A DNA stretch of 64,000 bases from Nitrosospira briensis C-128 (GTDB lineage Bacteria > Pseudomonadota > Gammaproteobacteria > Burkholderiales > Nitrosomonadaceae), in assembly GCF_000619905.2 (NCBI RefSeq), contig NZ_CP012371.1, positions 1,364,001 to 1,428,000 on the forward strand. The letters run 5' to 3'. Made by a program: the position numbers and the translations under genes. How positions within the stretch are numbered: the stretch's first letter is position 1; the number at the start of each line of letters is the position of its first letter. Under the pieces are notes generated by a model that did no database searches, was not told the origin of the DNA, and saw only the letters and a program-made list of their open reading frames with translations. This document shows, piece by piece, positions 27,796-38,526 of the stretch.

Positions 27796-29046
27796 ATGAG
27801 CAATAACACCATACTTGTTGTTGATGATGAAATCGGCATACGCGAGCTCTTGTCCGAAATTTTACGGGACGAAGGTTATCGCGTGGCCCTCGCGGAAAAT
27901 GCGGGTCAAGCGCGCAACTGGCGCAAACAAACACGGCCCGACCTCGTACTGCTGGATATATGGATGCCGGATACCGATGGGATCACCCTGCTGAAAGAAT
28001 GGGCCAGCGGAGGGCTTCTCACCATGCCGGTAGTGATGATGTCCGGGCACGGGACCATAGACACCGCGGTAGAGGCCACGCGCATGGGCGCAGCCGGCTA
28101 CCTCGAGAAACCGGTGCCGCTGCAAAAACTTTTGAGCACAGTGGGGCGCGCGCTGCGCGGAGGCCAGGTCAAACCGAGCATAATGCTTCCCCTCGCCAGC
28201 TTAGGCAGGGGACCCTTGATCGCAGATCTGAAAAAACGGCTGGAACAGGTCGTCAACTTGCGCGCACCGCTGCTGCTCACCAGTGAACCCGGAACTGGGG
28301 TGGATCTATGCGCCCGCTTTTTGCATCGTCCCAACACACCCTGGGTGGAGCCCGATACGCTCTCCGCTCTGGCGAATGCTCCGTTGGATTTGCTTGAACA
28401 GGCAAAAGGCGGATTGCTGTTTCTCAAGGAGATAGGAGACCTCAACAGGTTGTCGCAAAAAGGACTGCTTCTACTGTTGGGCAAACTCGAAAAATACAGT
28501 GTCCGGCTCGTATGCGTTACCACAACACCATTGGCGGGGCTCGCCGCGCAAGGTGTCTATGAGCCGAGGTTGTATGAGCAATTGAGCGGTCTTTGCATCA
28601 ATGTTCCCGCGCTGAGGGAACATCGGGAAGACATCCCCGAGCTCGCGGCCCAGATACTCTCGCGCTATATTGAATCAGGCGAAGTGCCCTTGCGGCAATT
28701 CAGCACCGCTGCGCTCAATTGTTTACGGAACCACGACTGGCCCGGCAATCTTGCGCAACTGACCGGCGCAGTGCATTCCCTTGCGTTGACCAGCGCCGGC
28801 GATGAAATATCGGCGGATGATGTGAAGCAAATACTGGCATCGTCATCGCCGGCACAATCGGTCGCTGGTGTCCCGTTGAATATGCCGTTACGGGAAGCAC
28901 GCGATATGTTCGAGAAAGTGTATTTTGAACAACTCATCGATCAGGAAAATGGCAATATGACCCGGGTTGCCGAGCGAGCCGGACTGGAGCGCACGCATCT
29001 TTACCGCAAACTTAAACTGCTGGGCATAAAACTGCGGAATAACTGA
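27796..29046 (+). CDS. ntrX: NtrX-type response regulator with degenerate AAA+ domain
   Basis: A 416-residue regulator with a receiver domain (acidic DDE, phospho-acceptor Asp in LLDIWMPD, MSGHGT and EKP lysine), an AAA+-derived middle domain (about 140-330) and a C-terminal Fis-type helix-turn-helix (NMTRVAERAGLERTHLYRKLKLLGI). The middle domain is clearly degenerate. The Walker A region reads SEPGTGVDLCA with no lysine. Walker B reads LLFLKEIGD instead of F-L-D-E, and the sigma-54-contacting GAFTGA loop is absent. It is therefore unlikely to activate sigma-54 by ATP hydrolysis and probably acts as a DNA-binding regulator with sigma-70 promoters. No clear Shine-Dalgarno sequence precedes the ATG. 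Mobile elements lie on both sides. Confidence 0.9.
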   Translation: MSNNTILVVDDEIGIRELLSEILRDEGYRVALAENAGQARNWRKQTRPDLVLLDIWMPDTDGITLLKEWASGGLLTMPVVMMSGHGTIDTAVEATRMGAAGYLEKPVPLQKLLSTVGRALRGGQVKPSIMLPLASLGRGPLIADLKKRLEQVVNLRAPLLLTSEPGTGVDLCARFLHRPNTPWVEPDTLSALANAPLDLLEQAKGGLLFLKEIGDLNRLSQKGLLLLLGKLEKYSVRLVCVTTTPLAGLAAQGVYEPRLYEQLSGLCINVPALREHREDIPELAAQILSRYIESGEVPLRQFSTAALNCLRNHDWPGNLAQLTGAVHSLALTSAGDEISADDVKQILASSSPAQSVAGVPLNMPLREARDMFEKVYFEQLIDQENGNMTRVAERAGLERTHLYRKLKLLGIKLRNN

Positions 29047-29096
29047 TACCGAAAAATGATGAGGGGCCGGTATTTCCGTAATCAGCAACTCGATAA

Positions 29097-29444
29097 TCCT
29101 AAATCCGGTAGTTGACCGCTCATTTGATAGATCAGTGTCATGATTAATAACAATATTTCATATTATTTGACGCTCACCTTCCAGGTGAGGCCGCTACGGG
29201 GAGAATTGCACAGTTTTTGCGGCACATGGCTGCGTTGCAACACCTTGGAATGGAACGGCGCCCCGAAGCGTCGCCCGAGGGACCCCGCGCAGCGGGGATC
29301 GGACAGCGCAGGGGATGCCGCGATCGCGCTTCACACGCAAAGGGGCGCCCGCATTCCGCTTCGGGGTCGCATTCCGCGTCGTAGCGCCTTGCCCTGCACC
29401 CCAAAAACCGTACACCTCTCCCCGTCCAACTACCGGATTTAGGA
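29097..29444. mobile_element. 348-bp TNA-type MITE, copy C
   Basis: Ends TCCTAAATCCGGTAGTTG in inverted orientation, flanked by TAA at 29094-29096 and 29445-29447. Compared with copies A and D it is inverted and lacks about 40 bases of the interior, including the CCTTCC-GCA-GGAAGG hairpin. It starts 50 bases after the ntrX stop and precedes the terminator-like hairpin upstream of tkt. Confidence 0.9.
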
Positions 29445-29580
29445 TAATGCGACAAAACCAGGATCATCCGGCCTCATTTCCCGATTACTGGAGCGCGAAC
29501 ACATCCGATATGGACAGCCCGAGATTTGTCATGTTGTCTGACATCGTATCTTAAGCGATAATATTGGTTTTGCCGACCCG

Positions 29581-29613
29581 CACCGCTACCCGGGTTAGGG
29601 GAGCGGTGTTTTT
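29581..29613 (+). terminator. Rho-independent terminator or attenuator before tkt
   Basis: Stem CACCGCT at 29581-29587 pairs with AGCGGTG at 29602-29608 and is followed by TTTTT. It probably ends the def-ntrX transcript. Because it lies only 40 bases before tkt, it could also act as an attenuator if the tkt promoter is upstream. Confidence 0.75.
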
Positions 29614-29653
29614 GTATCCTACATATATCTGTTGAGCGAGGGAGTCCGTATTC

Positions 29654-31669
29654 ATGGGAGCATTTAGAGATTTTGACGCGCCGGTGTTCAAAGACCTGAC
29701 CAGCGCCATCCGTGCATTGGCCATGGATGCTGTGCAAAAAGCCAATTCGGGCCACCCTGGCATGCCCATGGGCATGGCTGAAATAGCTGAGGTATTATGG
29801 ATTCATCATCTGCGTCACAATCCTGCGAATCCCAAATGGGCTGACAGAGACCGGTTTGTGTTATCCAACGGGCACGGCTCGATGTTGATTTACGCCTTGC
29901 TGCACCTCACCGGCTATGACCTGTCGATGGAGGAAATCAAGCACTTCCGCCAGCTTCACTCCAAAACTCCGGGGCATCCCGAATATGGGTACACACCGGG
30001 GGTGGAAACCACCACCGGTCCTCTGGGACAGGGGCTCACCAATGCAGTGGGGATGGCACTGGCGGAAAAAATACTTGCCGCTGATTTCAACCGCCCCGGT
30101 TTTGACATTGTCAACCACCACACCTACGTATTTCTGGGCGATGGTTGCCTGATGGAAGGTATTTCCCATGAAGCCTGCTCATTGGCCGGTACGCTGGGGC
30201 TGGGCAAGCTGATCTGTTTTTACGATGATAACGGCATTTCCATAGATGGGCATGTGGAAGGCTGGTTCACCGATGACACGCCGAAGCGGTTCGAGGCTTA
30301 CGGCTGGCACGTGGTTCCCAACGTCAATGGTCACGATCCGGTGGCCATAGAGGCCGCCATAGAGGCCGCCAAACAGGCGGGTGACCGGCCCTCGATGATC
30401 TGCTGTAAAACAGTGATCGGCATGGGTTCCCCCAATAAAGCCGATACTCACGAGGTTCACGGCGCCGCACTGGGGACCGCGGAAATAGCCGCAGCCCGTC
30501 CTCATATCGGATGGAACCATCCGCCATTCGAAATCCCCCAGGATGTTTATGAAATGTGGGACGCCCGCGCGAAAGGCGCAAAGCTGGAGGAGGCGTGGAA
30601 TCGCAAGCTTGCCGAGTATGCCGAGAAATACCCTGCCGAGGCAGCCGAGTTTACCCGGCGGATATCGGGTCAATTACCTGAAGATTGGGGTAAACATGTG
30701 GACGCGCTGATCGCGCGCGTGAATGCCAAGGAAGAAACTATCGCCAGCCGTAAGGCTTCGCAAAATGCCATTGAAGGTCTGGCACCGCAATTGCCCGAAC
30801 TGGTGGGAGGTTCCGCAGATCTGGCCGGATCCAACCTTACCCTCTGGTCGAATTCGAAAGGTATCGGCCGCGATGCCGGAGGCAACTATATCTATTACGG
30901 CGTTCGTGAATTCGGCATGAGCGCGATAATGAACGGACTGTCGCTGCATGGGGGCATCATCCCTTACGGCGCCACTTTCCTCATGTTTTCGGAATATGCT
31001 CGCAATGCACTCCGCATGGCGGCCCTGATGAAAATTCGCAATCTGTTCGTATACACGCACGATTCGATCGGGTTAGGCGAAGATGGCCCCACGCACCAAC
31101 CGGTAGAGCAGACGGCGACGTTACGTTATATACCCAACATGGACGTATGGCGGCCATGCGATACAGTTGAATCAACCGTATCCTGGGCGCGAGCGATTGA
31201 ACGCAGGGACGGTCCATCAATACTTATTTTCAGCCGCCAGAATCTGCCATTCCAGAAACGTGATGCCGCCACCATCAAATTGATCGACAAGGGTGGTTAT
31301 ATCCTGTCCGAGGCTGCGGACGGCAAGCCACGGGCAGTCATTATCGCTACCGGCTCCGAAGTGGGATTGGCGATGATGGCACAAAAGGCGTTGGCCGAAA
31401 CGGGTACCCACGTGCGCGTGGTCTCGATGCCATGCACGAATCTTTTTGATCGCCAGGATCCGTCCTACAAAAGCAGCGTATTGCCGAAGGGCGTGGGTCG
31501 CGTTGCGGTGGAGGCGGGCGTTACCGATTACTGGCGTAAATATGTCGGACTCGAAGGCGCAGTAGTCGGCATGGATACATTTGGCGAATCCGCTCCCGCG
31601 GGCGATCTGTTCAAGCACTTCGGCTTCACCGTCGAGAACGTGGTAAAAGCGGTGAACAGCGTTATTTAA
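29654..31669 (+). CDS. tkt: Transketolase
   Basis: A 671-residue thiamine-diphosphate enzyme that moves two-carbon units between sugar phosphates in the Calvin cycle and pentose phosphate pathway. N-terminal [13 protein letters not shown] and [12 protein letters not shown], the ThDP-binding [10 protein letters not shown], the acidic [11 protein letters not shown] motif and a C-terminal domain are all present and of normal length. The ATG at 29654 lies a few bases after GAGGGAG. It is the first gene of the carbon-metabolism cluster, which in an autotrophic ammonia oxidiser serves CO2 fixation. A terminator separates it from gap. Confidence 0.97.
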   Translation: MGAFRDFDAPVFKDLTSAIRALAMDAVQKANSGHPGMPMGMAEIAEVLWIHHLRHNPANPKWADRDRFVLSNGHGSMLIYALLHLTGYDLSMEEIKHFRQLHSKTPGHPEYGYTPGVETTTGPLGQGLTNAVGMALAEKILAADFNRPGFDIVNHHTYVFLGDGCLMEGISHEACSLAGTLGLGKLICFYDDNGISIDGHVEGWFTDDTPKRFEAYGWHVVPNVNGHDPVAIEAAIEAAKQAGDRPSMICCKTVIGMGSPNKADTHEVHGAALGTAEIAAARPHIGWNHPPFEIPQDVYEMWDARAKGAKLEEAWNRKLAEYAEKYPAEAAEFTRRISGQLPEDWGKHVDALIARVNAKEETIASRKASQNAIEGLAPQLPELVGGSADLAGSNLTLWSNSKGIGRDAGGNYIYYGVREFGMSAIMNGLSLHGGIIPYGATFLMFSEYARNALRMAALMKIRNLFVYTHDSIGLGEDGPTHQPVEQTATLRYIPNMDVWRPCDTVESTVSWARAIERRDGPSILIFSRQNLPFQKRDAATIKLIDKGGYILSEAADGKPRAVIIATGSEVGLAMMAQKALAETGTHVRVVSMPCTNLFDRQDPSYKSSVLPKGVGRVAVEAGVTDYWRKYVGLEGAVVGMDTFGESAPAGDLFKHFGFTVENVVKAVNSVI

Positions 31670-31693
31670 TTCTAATCAGTCGTGACGAACAAC

Positions 31694-31730
31694 AAGGCGA
31701 AGAAAATTCCTTCGCCTGGCCCCTTTTTTT
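31694..31730 (+). terminator. Rho-independent terminator after tkt
   Basis: Stem AGGCGAAG at 31695-31702 pairs with CTTCGCCT at 31710-31717, followed by a T7 run ending at 31730. The ribosome binding site AAGGAG of gap follows at once, so gap needs read-through or a promoter overlapping this site. Confidence 0.85.
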
Positions 31731-31747
31731 ATCCAAGGAGTATATAA

Positions 31748-32752
<1,005 letters not shown>

Positions 32753-32768
32753 ATAGTCGCAGCATAAT

Positions 32769-32806
32769 GAAGAGTCCTGGATATGGCATCATTTTTAGGA
32801 CTCTTC
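32769..32806 (+). other. 10-bp inverted repeat between gap and pgk
   Basis: GAAGAGTCCT at 32769-32778 and AGGACTCTTC at 32797-32806 form a perfect stem with an 18-base loop. No T-run follows, so it is not a standard terminator. It may be a transcript-stabilising or processing site 3' of gap. Confidence 0.5.
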
Positions 32807-32889
32807 CCCGACCTTCCGCTCTGCCTTTCGATTGCCCATCGGAGGGATTTTCATGAGCGATCCCTTCATCGCACAAATTGGAGTTCCCA

Positions 32890-34068
32890 GTGTCTGTCAT
32901 TAAAGTCACCGACCTTGATCTCAAAGGCAAGCGCGTGTTCATCCGCGCCGACCTCAATGTCCCGGTAAAGGACGGCAAAGTTACATCGGATGCACGAATA
33001 ACCGCCTCGATGGCTACCATTAACCATTGCCTGGAACAGGGCGCAAAGGTGATGGTGACATCCCATCTGGGCCGGCCGGAGGAAGGCGTCTGGTCCGAGG
33101 AGAATTCGCTCAAGCCGGTCGCCGACAATATTGCCGCACGCCTGGGCAAACCCGTGCGTTTGATCCGGGATTGGGTCGACAAGAATTTTGAGGTTGCCGA
33201 AGGCGAACTGGTCGTTCTGGAAAACTGCCGCATCAATAAAGGCGAAAAGAAAAATTCGGACGAAACCGCCCAGAAATATGCGCGTTTATGCGATGTGTTT
33301 GTGATGGATGCTTTCGGTACGGCACACCGCGCTCAAGCTTCGACTTATGGTATCGCCAGATATGCTCCGGTTGCGTGTGCCGGGATTCTGCTGACGGAAG
33401 AGCTGGACGCACTTACCAAGGCACTCCTGAACCCGGCACGTCCTATGGTTGCGATCGTTGGCGGCTCGAAGGTCTCGACAAAGCTTACCGTACTGGAATC
33501 CCTTTCGGAGAAGGTTGATCAAATGGTCGTTGGCGGCGGCATTGCCAATACTTTTCTGAAAGCCGCCGGGAAAAATATCGGCAAATCCTTGTGTGAAGAT
33601 GACCTGGTCCCTACCGCCAGAATGCTGATGGATAAAATGGCAGAACGCCAGGCTTCCATCCCTATTGCCGTAGATGTCGTGGTTGGAAAGAAATTCGACG
33701 CCAGCGAGCCTGCGGTGGTGAAGGATGCCGATACGGTTGCCGACGACGAGATGATTTTCGATATTGGCCCGAAGAGTGCGCAGGAATTGGCGGACATTAT
33801 CATGAAAGCCGGTACTGTCGTATGGAACGGGCCAGTTGGCGTGTTTGAATTCGATCAATTTGGCGCCGGCACCAGGACCATCGCCATGGCCATTGCCCAT
33901 ACGAAGGCCTTCACCCTGGCTGGCGGCGGCGATACCATCGCCGCCATACAGAAGTACGACATCTATGACAAGGTTTCCTACATTTCCACCGCTGGCGGTG
34001 CTTTTCTAGAGTTTCTGGAAGGTAAAAAACTACCTGCCGTGGAAATACTTGAACAGCGAGCGCAGTGA
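32890..34068 (+). CDS. pgk: Phosphoglycerate kinase
   Basis: A 392-residue two-lobed kinase that interconverts 3-phosphoglycerate and 1,3-bisphosphoglycerate. It has [19 protein letters not shown] with the substrate-binding Arg, [24 protein letters not shown], the [10 protein letters not shown] motif and the C-terminal [11 protein letters not shown] prefer the GTG at 32890, with GGAG at 32880-32883 as ribosome binding site, because the protein then starts [16 protein letters not shown] as in relatives. A TTG 12 nt upstream is also in frame. It lies 42 bp before pyk. Confidence 0.96.
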   Translation: MSVIKVTDLDLKGKRVFIRADLNVPVKDGKVTSDARITASMATINHCLEQGAKVMVTSHLGRPEEGVWSEENSLKPVADNIAARLGKPVRLIRDWVDKNFEVAEGELVVLENCRINKGEKKNSDETAQKYARLCDVFVMDAFGTAHRAQASTYGIARYAPVACAGILLTEELDALTKALLNPARPMVAIVGGSKVSTKLTVLESLSEKVDQMVVGGGIANTFLKAAGKNIGKSLCEDDLVPTARMLMDKMAERQASIPIAVDVVVGKKFDASEPAVVKDADTVADDEMIFDIGPKSAQELADIIMKAGTVVWNGPVGVFEFDQFGAGTRTIAMAIAHTKAFTLAGGGDTIAAIQKYDIYDKVSYISTAGGAFLEFLEGKKLPAVEILEQRAQ

Positions 34069-34110
34069 TTCACACGATTTAACGTACCACTACGCTACGC
34101 CTACCTCAAA

Positions 34111-35565
34111 ATGATTCGAAGAACAAAAATTGTGGCAACGCTCGGTCCGGCATCCAGAGACCCCAAGGTACTCGAACGAATGATAAATGCCGGGGTGGAT
34201 GTGGTGCGGATCAATTTTTCGCATGGCACAAGAGAAGAGCATATAGAAAGCGCCGAATTGGCCCGTTCGCTGGCACGTGCCGCAGGACACGCCGTAGGCG
34301 TTCTGGCGGACTTGCAAGGGCCGAAGATTCGTGTCGGCAGATTTGAAAAGGGCAATATTCTGCTCAAAATTGGCGATAAATTCATACTTGACGCCGAATG
34401 TGAACTGGGTAACCAGGAACGGGTGGGTCTGGATTACAAAGAACTGCCAAATGACGTGGAAACGGGCTCGACGCTTATCCTCGACGATGGCCGCATCGTA
34501 CTGGGCGTTTCGGAGGTCAAGGGCAGCAAGGTGTACTGCGTGGTTGAGCAGGGCGGAATACTGTCCAATAACAAGGGAATCAACCGCAAGGGCGGCGGAC
34601 TCAGTGCACCCGCCTTGACTGCAAAGGACGTAGAAGACATCAAGACCGCGGCAGCGCTTAAAGCGGACTATCTTGCCGTATCCTTCCCGCGCTCCGGTGA
34701 TGATATGCGCTGGGCACGAGACGTGATGCGCGAGGCCGGCGGTAAAAGCCTGCTAATGGCAAAGATCGAGCGCTCCGAAGCAATTCTGGCGTTGGATGAT
34801 ATTTTGGAAGCCTCCGATGCCATCATGGTTGCGCGAGGTGATCTTGCGGTAGAAGTGGGCGACGCAGTGGTCCCTGCTTTGCAGAAACGAATGATCCGCA
34901 CGGCACGCGCCAACAACAAGCTCGTGGTGACTGCTACGCAGATGATGGAATCCATGATCAACAGCCCTATTCCAACCCGTGCGGAAGTGTCCGATGTCGC
35001 TAATGCGGTACTGGATGGCACCGATGCGGTAATGCTGTCGGCGGAATCCGCCGCGGGACAGTATCCCGTCGAATCGGTCGCAGCCATGGCAAGAGTCTGT
35101 CTCGAGGCAGAAAAAGAGTATCTGGTGAGCAGCGAACTCCGCCGGCTTCAGGGCGGCCTTCCGGAAACGATAGAGGAAGCGATTGCCCGCGCGACCATGT
35201 TCACTGCGGGGGGATTGAAAATTCGGGCCATTGCCGCGCTCACGCAGAGCGGCAGAACGGTATTGTTGATGTCGCGCAGAAGCTCCAACGTACCTATCTT
35301 CGCGCTGAGCCCCCAGGAGGATACCCGCCGTAAAATGACATTGTTTCGCGGCGTCTATCCCGTTAAGTTCGGCGGCGGATCGAACGATCCCGAGATTATC
35401 CTGAATCATGCCGAAAACGAATTGCTCAAGCGCGGCGTCGTGCGCAACGGCGATCTGATAATCATGACCATTGGCGAGCCGGTAGGCAAAGCTGGCGGGA
35501 CCAACACGATGAAGATCGTCAAGGTAGGAGAACACAGAAAACATGAACGAAAACCGGGATCCTGA
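34111..35565 (+). CDS. pyk: Pyruvate kinase
   Basis: A 484-residue enzyme converting phosphoenolpyruvate and ADP to pyruvate and ATP. It has RRTKIVATLGPAS at the N-terminus, the NFSHGTREEH loop, the B-domain after LADLQGPKIRVG, the catalytic MAKIERSEA, and MVARGDLAVEVG followed by ATQMMESMINSPIPTRAEVSDVANA. The C-terminal allosteric domain is complete. In this autotroph it links the Calvin-cycle products to the pyruvate pool. It sits between pgk and fba on the same strand. Confidence 0.97.
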   Translation: MIRRTKIVATLGPASRDPKVLERMINAGVDVVRINFSHGTREEHIESAELARSLARAAGHAVGVLADLQGPKIRVGRFEKGNILLKIGDKFILDAECELGNQERVGLDYKELPNDVETGSTLILDDGRIVLGVSEVKGSKVYCVVEQGGILSNNKGINRKGGGLSAPALTAKDVEDIKTAAALKADYLAVSFPRSGDDMRWARDVMREAGGKSLLMAKIERSEAILALDDILEASDAIMVARGDLAVEVGDAVVPALQKRMIRTARANNKLVVTATQMMESMINSPIPTRAEVSDVANAVLDGTDAVMLSAESAAGQYPVESVAAMARVCLEAEKEYLVSSELRRLQGGLPETIEEAIARATMFTAGGLKIRAIAALTQSGRTVLLMSRRSSNVPIFALSPQEDTRRKMTLFRGVYPVKFGGGSNDPEIILNHAENELLKRGVVRNGDLIIMTIGEPVGKAGGTNTMKIVKVGEHRKHERKPGS

Positions 35566-35658
35566 GCGCGGGTCGGGCATGATATTTTCTGCCTTTCATT
35601 GCTGACAGCTCATCACTACGATACACGATAAACTGATTTTAACTTGGAGGAGGCTCAA

Positions 35659-36723
35659 ATGGCACTCGTATCACTGCGTCAACTTTTGGATCATGCAGCG
35701 GAAAATGGCTATGGGCTGCCCGCTTTCAACGTAAACAACCTGGAGCAGATTCAGGCCATCATGCAGGCAGCCGACGAATGCGACAGCCCGGTAATCATGC
35801 AGGGTTCGGCCGGCGCGCGCAAATATGCGGGCGAAGCTTTTTTGCGCCACCTCATCGCGGCAGCGGTGGAGGCCTATCCGCATATTCCCGTCGTCATGCA
35901 TCAGGATCATGGCGCATCCCCGGCGGTATGTATTAATGCGATCCGCAGCGGCTTCTCCAGCGTCATGATGGATGGCTCGCTGGAAGCGGATGCAAAGACA
36001 CCTTCATCCTTCGAATACAACGTCGCGGTCACCGCCAAGGTGGTGGAGATGGCGCACGCGGTAGGCGTATCTGTCGAGGGAGAGCTGGGGTGCCTGGGCT
36101 CACTTGAATCGGGCATGGGGGAGGCGGAAGACGGCCATGGAGCGGAGGGTAAGCTATCGCATGATCAATTGCTGACCGATCCGGAGCAGGCTGCTGACTT
36201 TGTCAAGCAAACAGGGGTGGATGCCTTGGCGATTGCCATCGGAACCTCACATGGCGCATATAAATTCACCCGCAAGCCGACCGGCGACATTCTCGCCATC
36301 GAGCGAGTGAAGGAAATCCACCAGCGCATTCCCAATACGCATCTTGTCATGCACGGATCCAGCTCCGTGCCGCAGGAATGGCTTGACATCATCCGGGAAT
36401 ACGGCGGAGAAATGAAGGAAACTTATGGCGTGCCGGTAGAGGAAATCCAGGAGGGCATCAAGCACGGGGTGCGGAAGATAAATATCGATACCGATATTCG
36501 CCTCGCCATGACCGGCGCAATCCGCCGTCATCTTGCCAAGAACAAAAGCGAATTTGACCCGCGGAAATTCCTCAAGGATGCAACCGCTGCGGCAAAGGAT
36601 ATTTGTAAAGCGCGGTTTGAAGCGTTTGGTTGTGCCGGTCAGGCAGGCAAGATAAAACCCATCATGCTGGATAATATGGCCAATAAATATGCTAAAGGTG
36701 ACTTGAAAGCAGTTATCAAGTAG
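35659..36723 (+). CDS. fba: Class II fructose-bisphosphate aldolase
   Basis: A 354-residue zinc aldolase of the CbbA/Fba class II type. It joins dihydroxyacetone phosphate to glyceraldehyde-3-phosphate (or erythrose-4-phosphate in the Calvin cycle). The metal-binding VVMHQDHGA and MHGSSSVP histidines are present, along with the [10 protein letters not shown] loop and the [11 protein letters not shown] strand. The ATG at 35659 follows a very strong GGAGGAGG ribosome binding site; an in-frame TTG lies 15 nt upstream but is not preferred. It is the last gene of the carbon cluster and ends before a terminator. Confidence 0.97.
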   Translation: MALVSLRQLLDHAAENGYGLPAFNVNNLEQIQAIMQAADECDSPVIMQGSAGARKYAGEAFLRHLIAAAVEAYPHIPVVMHQDHGASPAVCINAIRSGFSSVMMDGSLEADAKTPSSFEYNVAVTAKVVEMAHAVGVSVEGELGCLGSLESGMGEAEDGHGAEGKLSHDQLLTDPEQAADFVKQTGVDALAIAIGTSHGAYKFTRKPTGDILAIERVKEIHQRIPNTHLVMHGSSSVPQEWLDIIREYGGEMKETYGVPVEEIQEGIKHGVRKINIDTDIRLAMTGAIRRHLAKNKSEFDPRKFLKDATAAAKDICKARFEAFGCAGQAGKIKPIMLDNMANKYAKGDLKAVIK

Positions 36724-36794
36724 CTCAGCAATACCTGATCCGGAAACACCACTCTCTTTTAGGCATAAAAGATGAGTGGATGGATAGCAAGGCT

Positions 36795-36823
36795 AAAAAG
36801 GCGGTCAATGACCGCCTTTTTTG
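36795..36823 (+). terminator. Strong terminator after fba, bidirectional
   Basis: The near-perfect stem AAAAGGCGGTCA/TGACCGCCTTTT with T-rich flanks on both strands sits between the convergent fba and CYTH-CHAD genes. It can end transcription from either side. Confidence 0.88.
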
Positions 36824-36920
36824 TTGGGCAAAAAAAGCGGGGCTGATAAGAGGGGCGAGTTCGCCGTCCGTTCCATCCTTTCGGTATGGCTCAGGTGCCA
36901 CCTGGACCGTGGGAATACCC

Positions 36921-38492
36921 TTACCAGAACGGGCTGCTTTTATCGAAATTCGCCCAGGCATTGGTCAGTTCCAGCTTTTTCGCCAGTGCCTTGCTCGCGA
37001 CCCAGCCCCGGATAATACCCGCTGCTTCATGCTCACCTCTTTCATCACGCGTGCCAGGCACTTCGCTCAGCAATTGTTCGATAATTGCCGTGTCGTTCAC
37101 CACGCCCAGAATATCTTGAAGTTCGGCTAAGGATTTAACGTAAGTTTTCACTTTTTTTGGGGGATAGAGTCCGGCGAAAAACTCGCTTGCGTACCGTTGC
37201 TTCTTGGCGAGGATACGCACCGCATGCAATTCCGGCGGACTCAGTTTCGCCAGTTTTCTACCGTACTTTTTCAGTTGCCGGTGCCGATGCGCCAGCAATT
37301 TTCCGGCGAATTCTTTCACCGACCCGCCGAGCCCGCCAGAACCACCAGGCCCCTCAATCCCCGCCCGATTATCCAAACCCATCAGATCGGACGGAGTAAC
37401 CCAGGAATCCGCACTCAACCATGCCCCCAGCTTCAGCATCAGCTCCGTATAATGCGCCGATTCCACCGCGCTGCGCGCGTCATCGTTGTGACGCCGGCGT
37501 ATCTGCTCACATTTCTCCTGTAGCGGCAGGATGCCGGGGTGGTCGGAAAAATGCGGGAGGATATCGGCTAATGTCTCCGTCACGAATACATCCCAATCCC
37601 GGGCTGGTCCAAATTGCCCGGCAAGCCACCTTAACTCTTGTGCCATCGGTGCAAACGCGGCCTTGGAAAACGCCCTGGAAAAAACGTTCAAAGCCGAACG
37701 CAATCTACGCAAAGCAACGCGCATCTGGTGCAGATATTCGATATCGCCACCGTGCAACATGCCGGCTTCGTTGCTGTGCAAATGGCCAAGGCAGTTCCAG
37801 GCGATTGCCTTGAATGCTTCATTTACATTCATTTCGGCAATGAGTTGAACCGATGTCGCTTTCAGCGGCGGAGATTTGATGCCGGAAGCAAGCGTGTAGC
37901 CACGCTCCGCCTTGCTCGCATTTTCCAGTCTAAGGGGAATGGTATGCAGCAGATCCAGCGCAAGCTGAAACAACGGTAATGGACTGCCCGATTTCAATTC
38001 CAGTTCGATTTCACAAAAGGGAATGCTGGCCTCGCCAGCGACGATCCTGCCCTGATCGAGGCAAAGTTCTGCTTCACCACCACCCGATAAGCGCAATGTA
38101 CGGATCCTGCGTTTACACTCGGTGATAAACAACGGACGCATTTGCTCGCGCAGATCGGCGTTATCGAACAACTTGATAAGAGAGGGATCGGAGATTTTGG
38201 TGAAATCAGGTTGTGGCTTCGGCACTGGCGCTTCCCATTCATATCGCTGATGCAATCCCGCTGCCGCACTGCCTCCACCCTTGATGCTCTGTATCCAGCG
38301 TCTACCGGAACGACGCAATCGGAATGCCACGTCATTACCTCTAAGATCCAAATTAGAAGTATCGTAATAAACGGTGTAAAGATTTTGTGTAACGGAAGGC
38401 GAAATACTCAGGGATTTCAATAACGGACTCCGCTGCACTCGAGCAACGCAGTTCGAGGGCAGGCGTAATTTCAGCTCGATTTCGGTAGCCAT
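36921..38492 (-). CDS. CYTH and CHAD domain protein
   Basis: A 523-residue protein with an N-terminal CYTH (triphosphate tunnel) domain, starting MATEIELKLRLP with the E-x-E-x-K signature and YYDTSNLDLR. A C-terminal CHAD helical domain contains the conserved histidines and arginines (YLHQMRVALRRLRSALNVF; HAVRILAKKQRYASEFF). CYTH domains hydrolyse triphosphates or polyphosphate, and CHAD domains bind polyphosphate. It is encoded 34 bp after ppk1 on the same strand, so a role in binding or processing polyphosphate is well supported. I chose the ATG at 38492 for the standard N-terminus; the frame is open 65 codons further upstream. Confidence 0.93.
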   Translation of the reverse strand: MATEIELKLRLPSNCVARVQRSPLLKSLSISPSVTQNLYTVYYDTSNLDLRGNDVAFRLRRSGRRWIQSIKGGGSAAAGLHQRYEWEAPVPKPQPDFTKISDPSLIKLFDNADLREQMRPLFITECKRRIRTLRLSGGGEAELCLDQGRIVAGEASIPFCEIELELKSGSPLPLFQLALDLLHTIPLRLENASKAERGYTLASGIKSPPLKATSVQLIAEMNVNEAFKAIAWNCLGHLHSNEAGMLHGGDIEYLHQMRVALRRLRSALNVFSRAFSKAAFAPMAQELRWLAGQFGPARDWDVFVTETLADILPHFSDHPGILPLQEKCEQIRRRHNDDARSAVESAHYTELMLKLGAWLSADSWVTPSDLMGLDNRAGIEGPGGSGGLGGSVKEFAGKLLAHRHRQLKKYGRKLAKLSPPELHAVRILAKKQRYASEFFAGLYPPKKVKTYVKSLAELQDILGVVNDTAIIEQLLSEVPGTRDERGEHEAAGIIRGWVASKALAKKLELTNAWANFDKSSPFW

Positions 38493-38526
38493 ACTGTGGT
38501 CCTGCAGGTTTGCTCCATGGTTGATC

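Noticed and set aside
27555-29447. The two mobile elements around ntrX as a composite transposon
   Set aside because: Each copy has its own TAA duplication, which fits independent insertions rather than one composite unit, and no transposase lies between them.
29140-29554. Open frames in the region after ntrX
   Set aside because: They fall in mobile element copy C, and the matching frames in copies A and D are not conserved in length.
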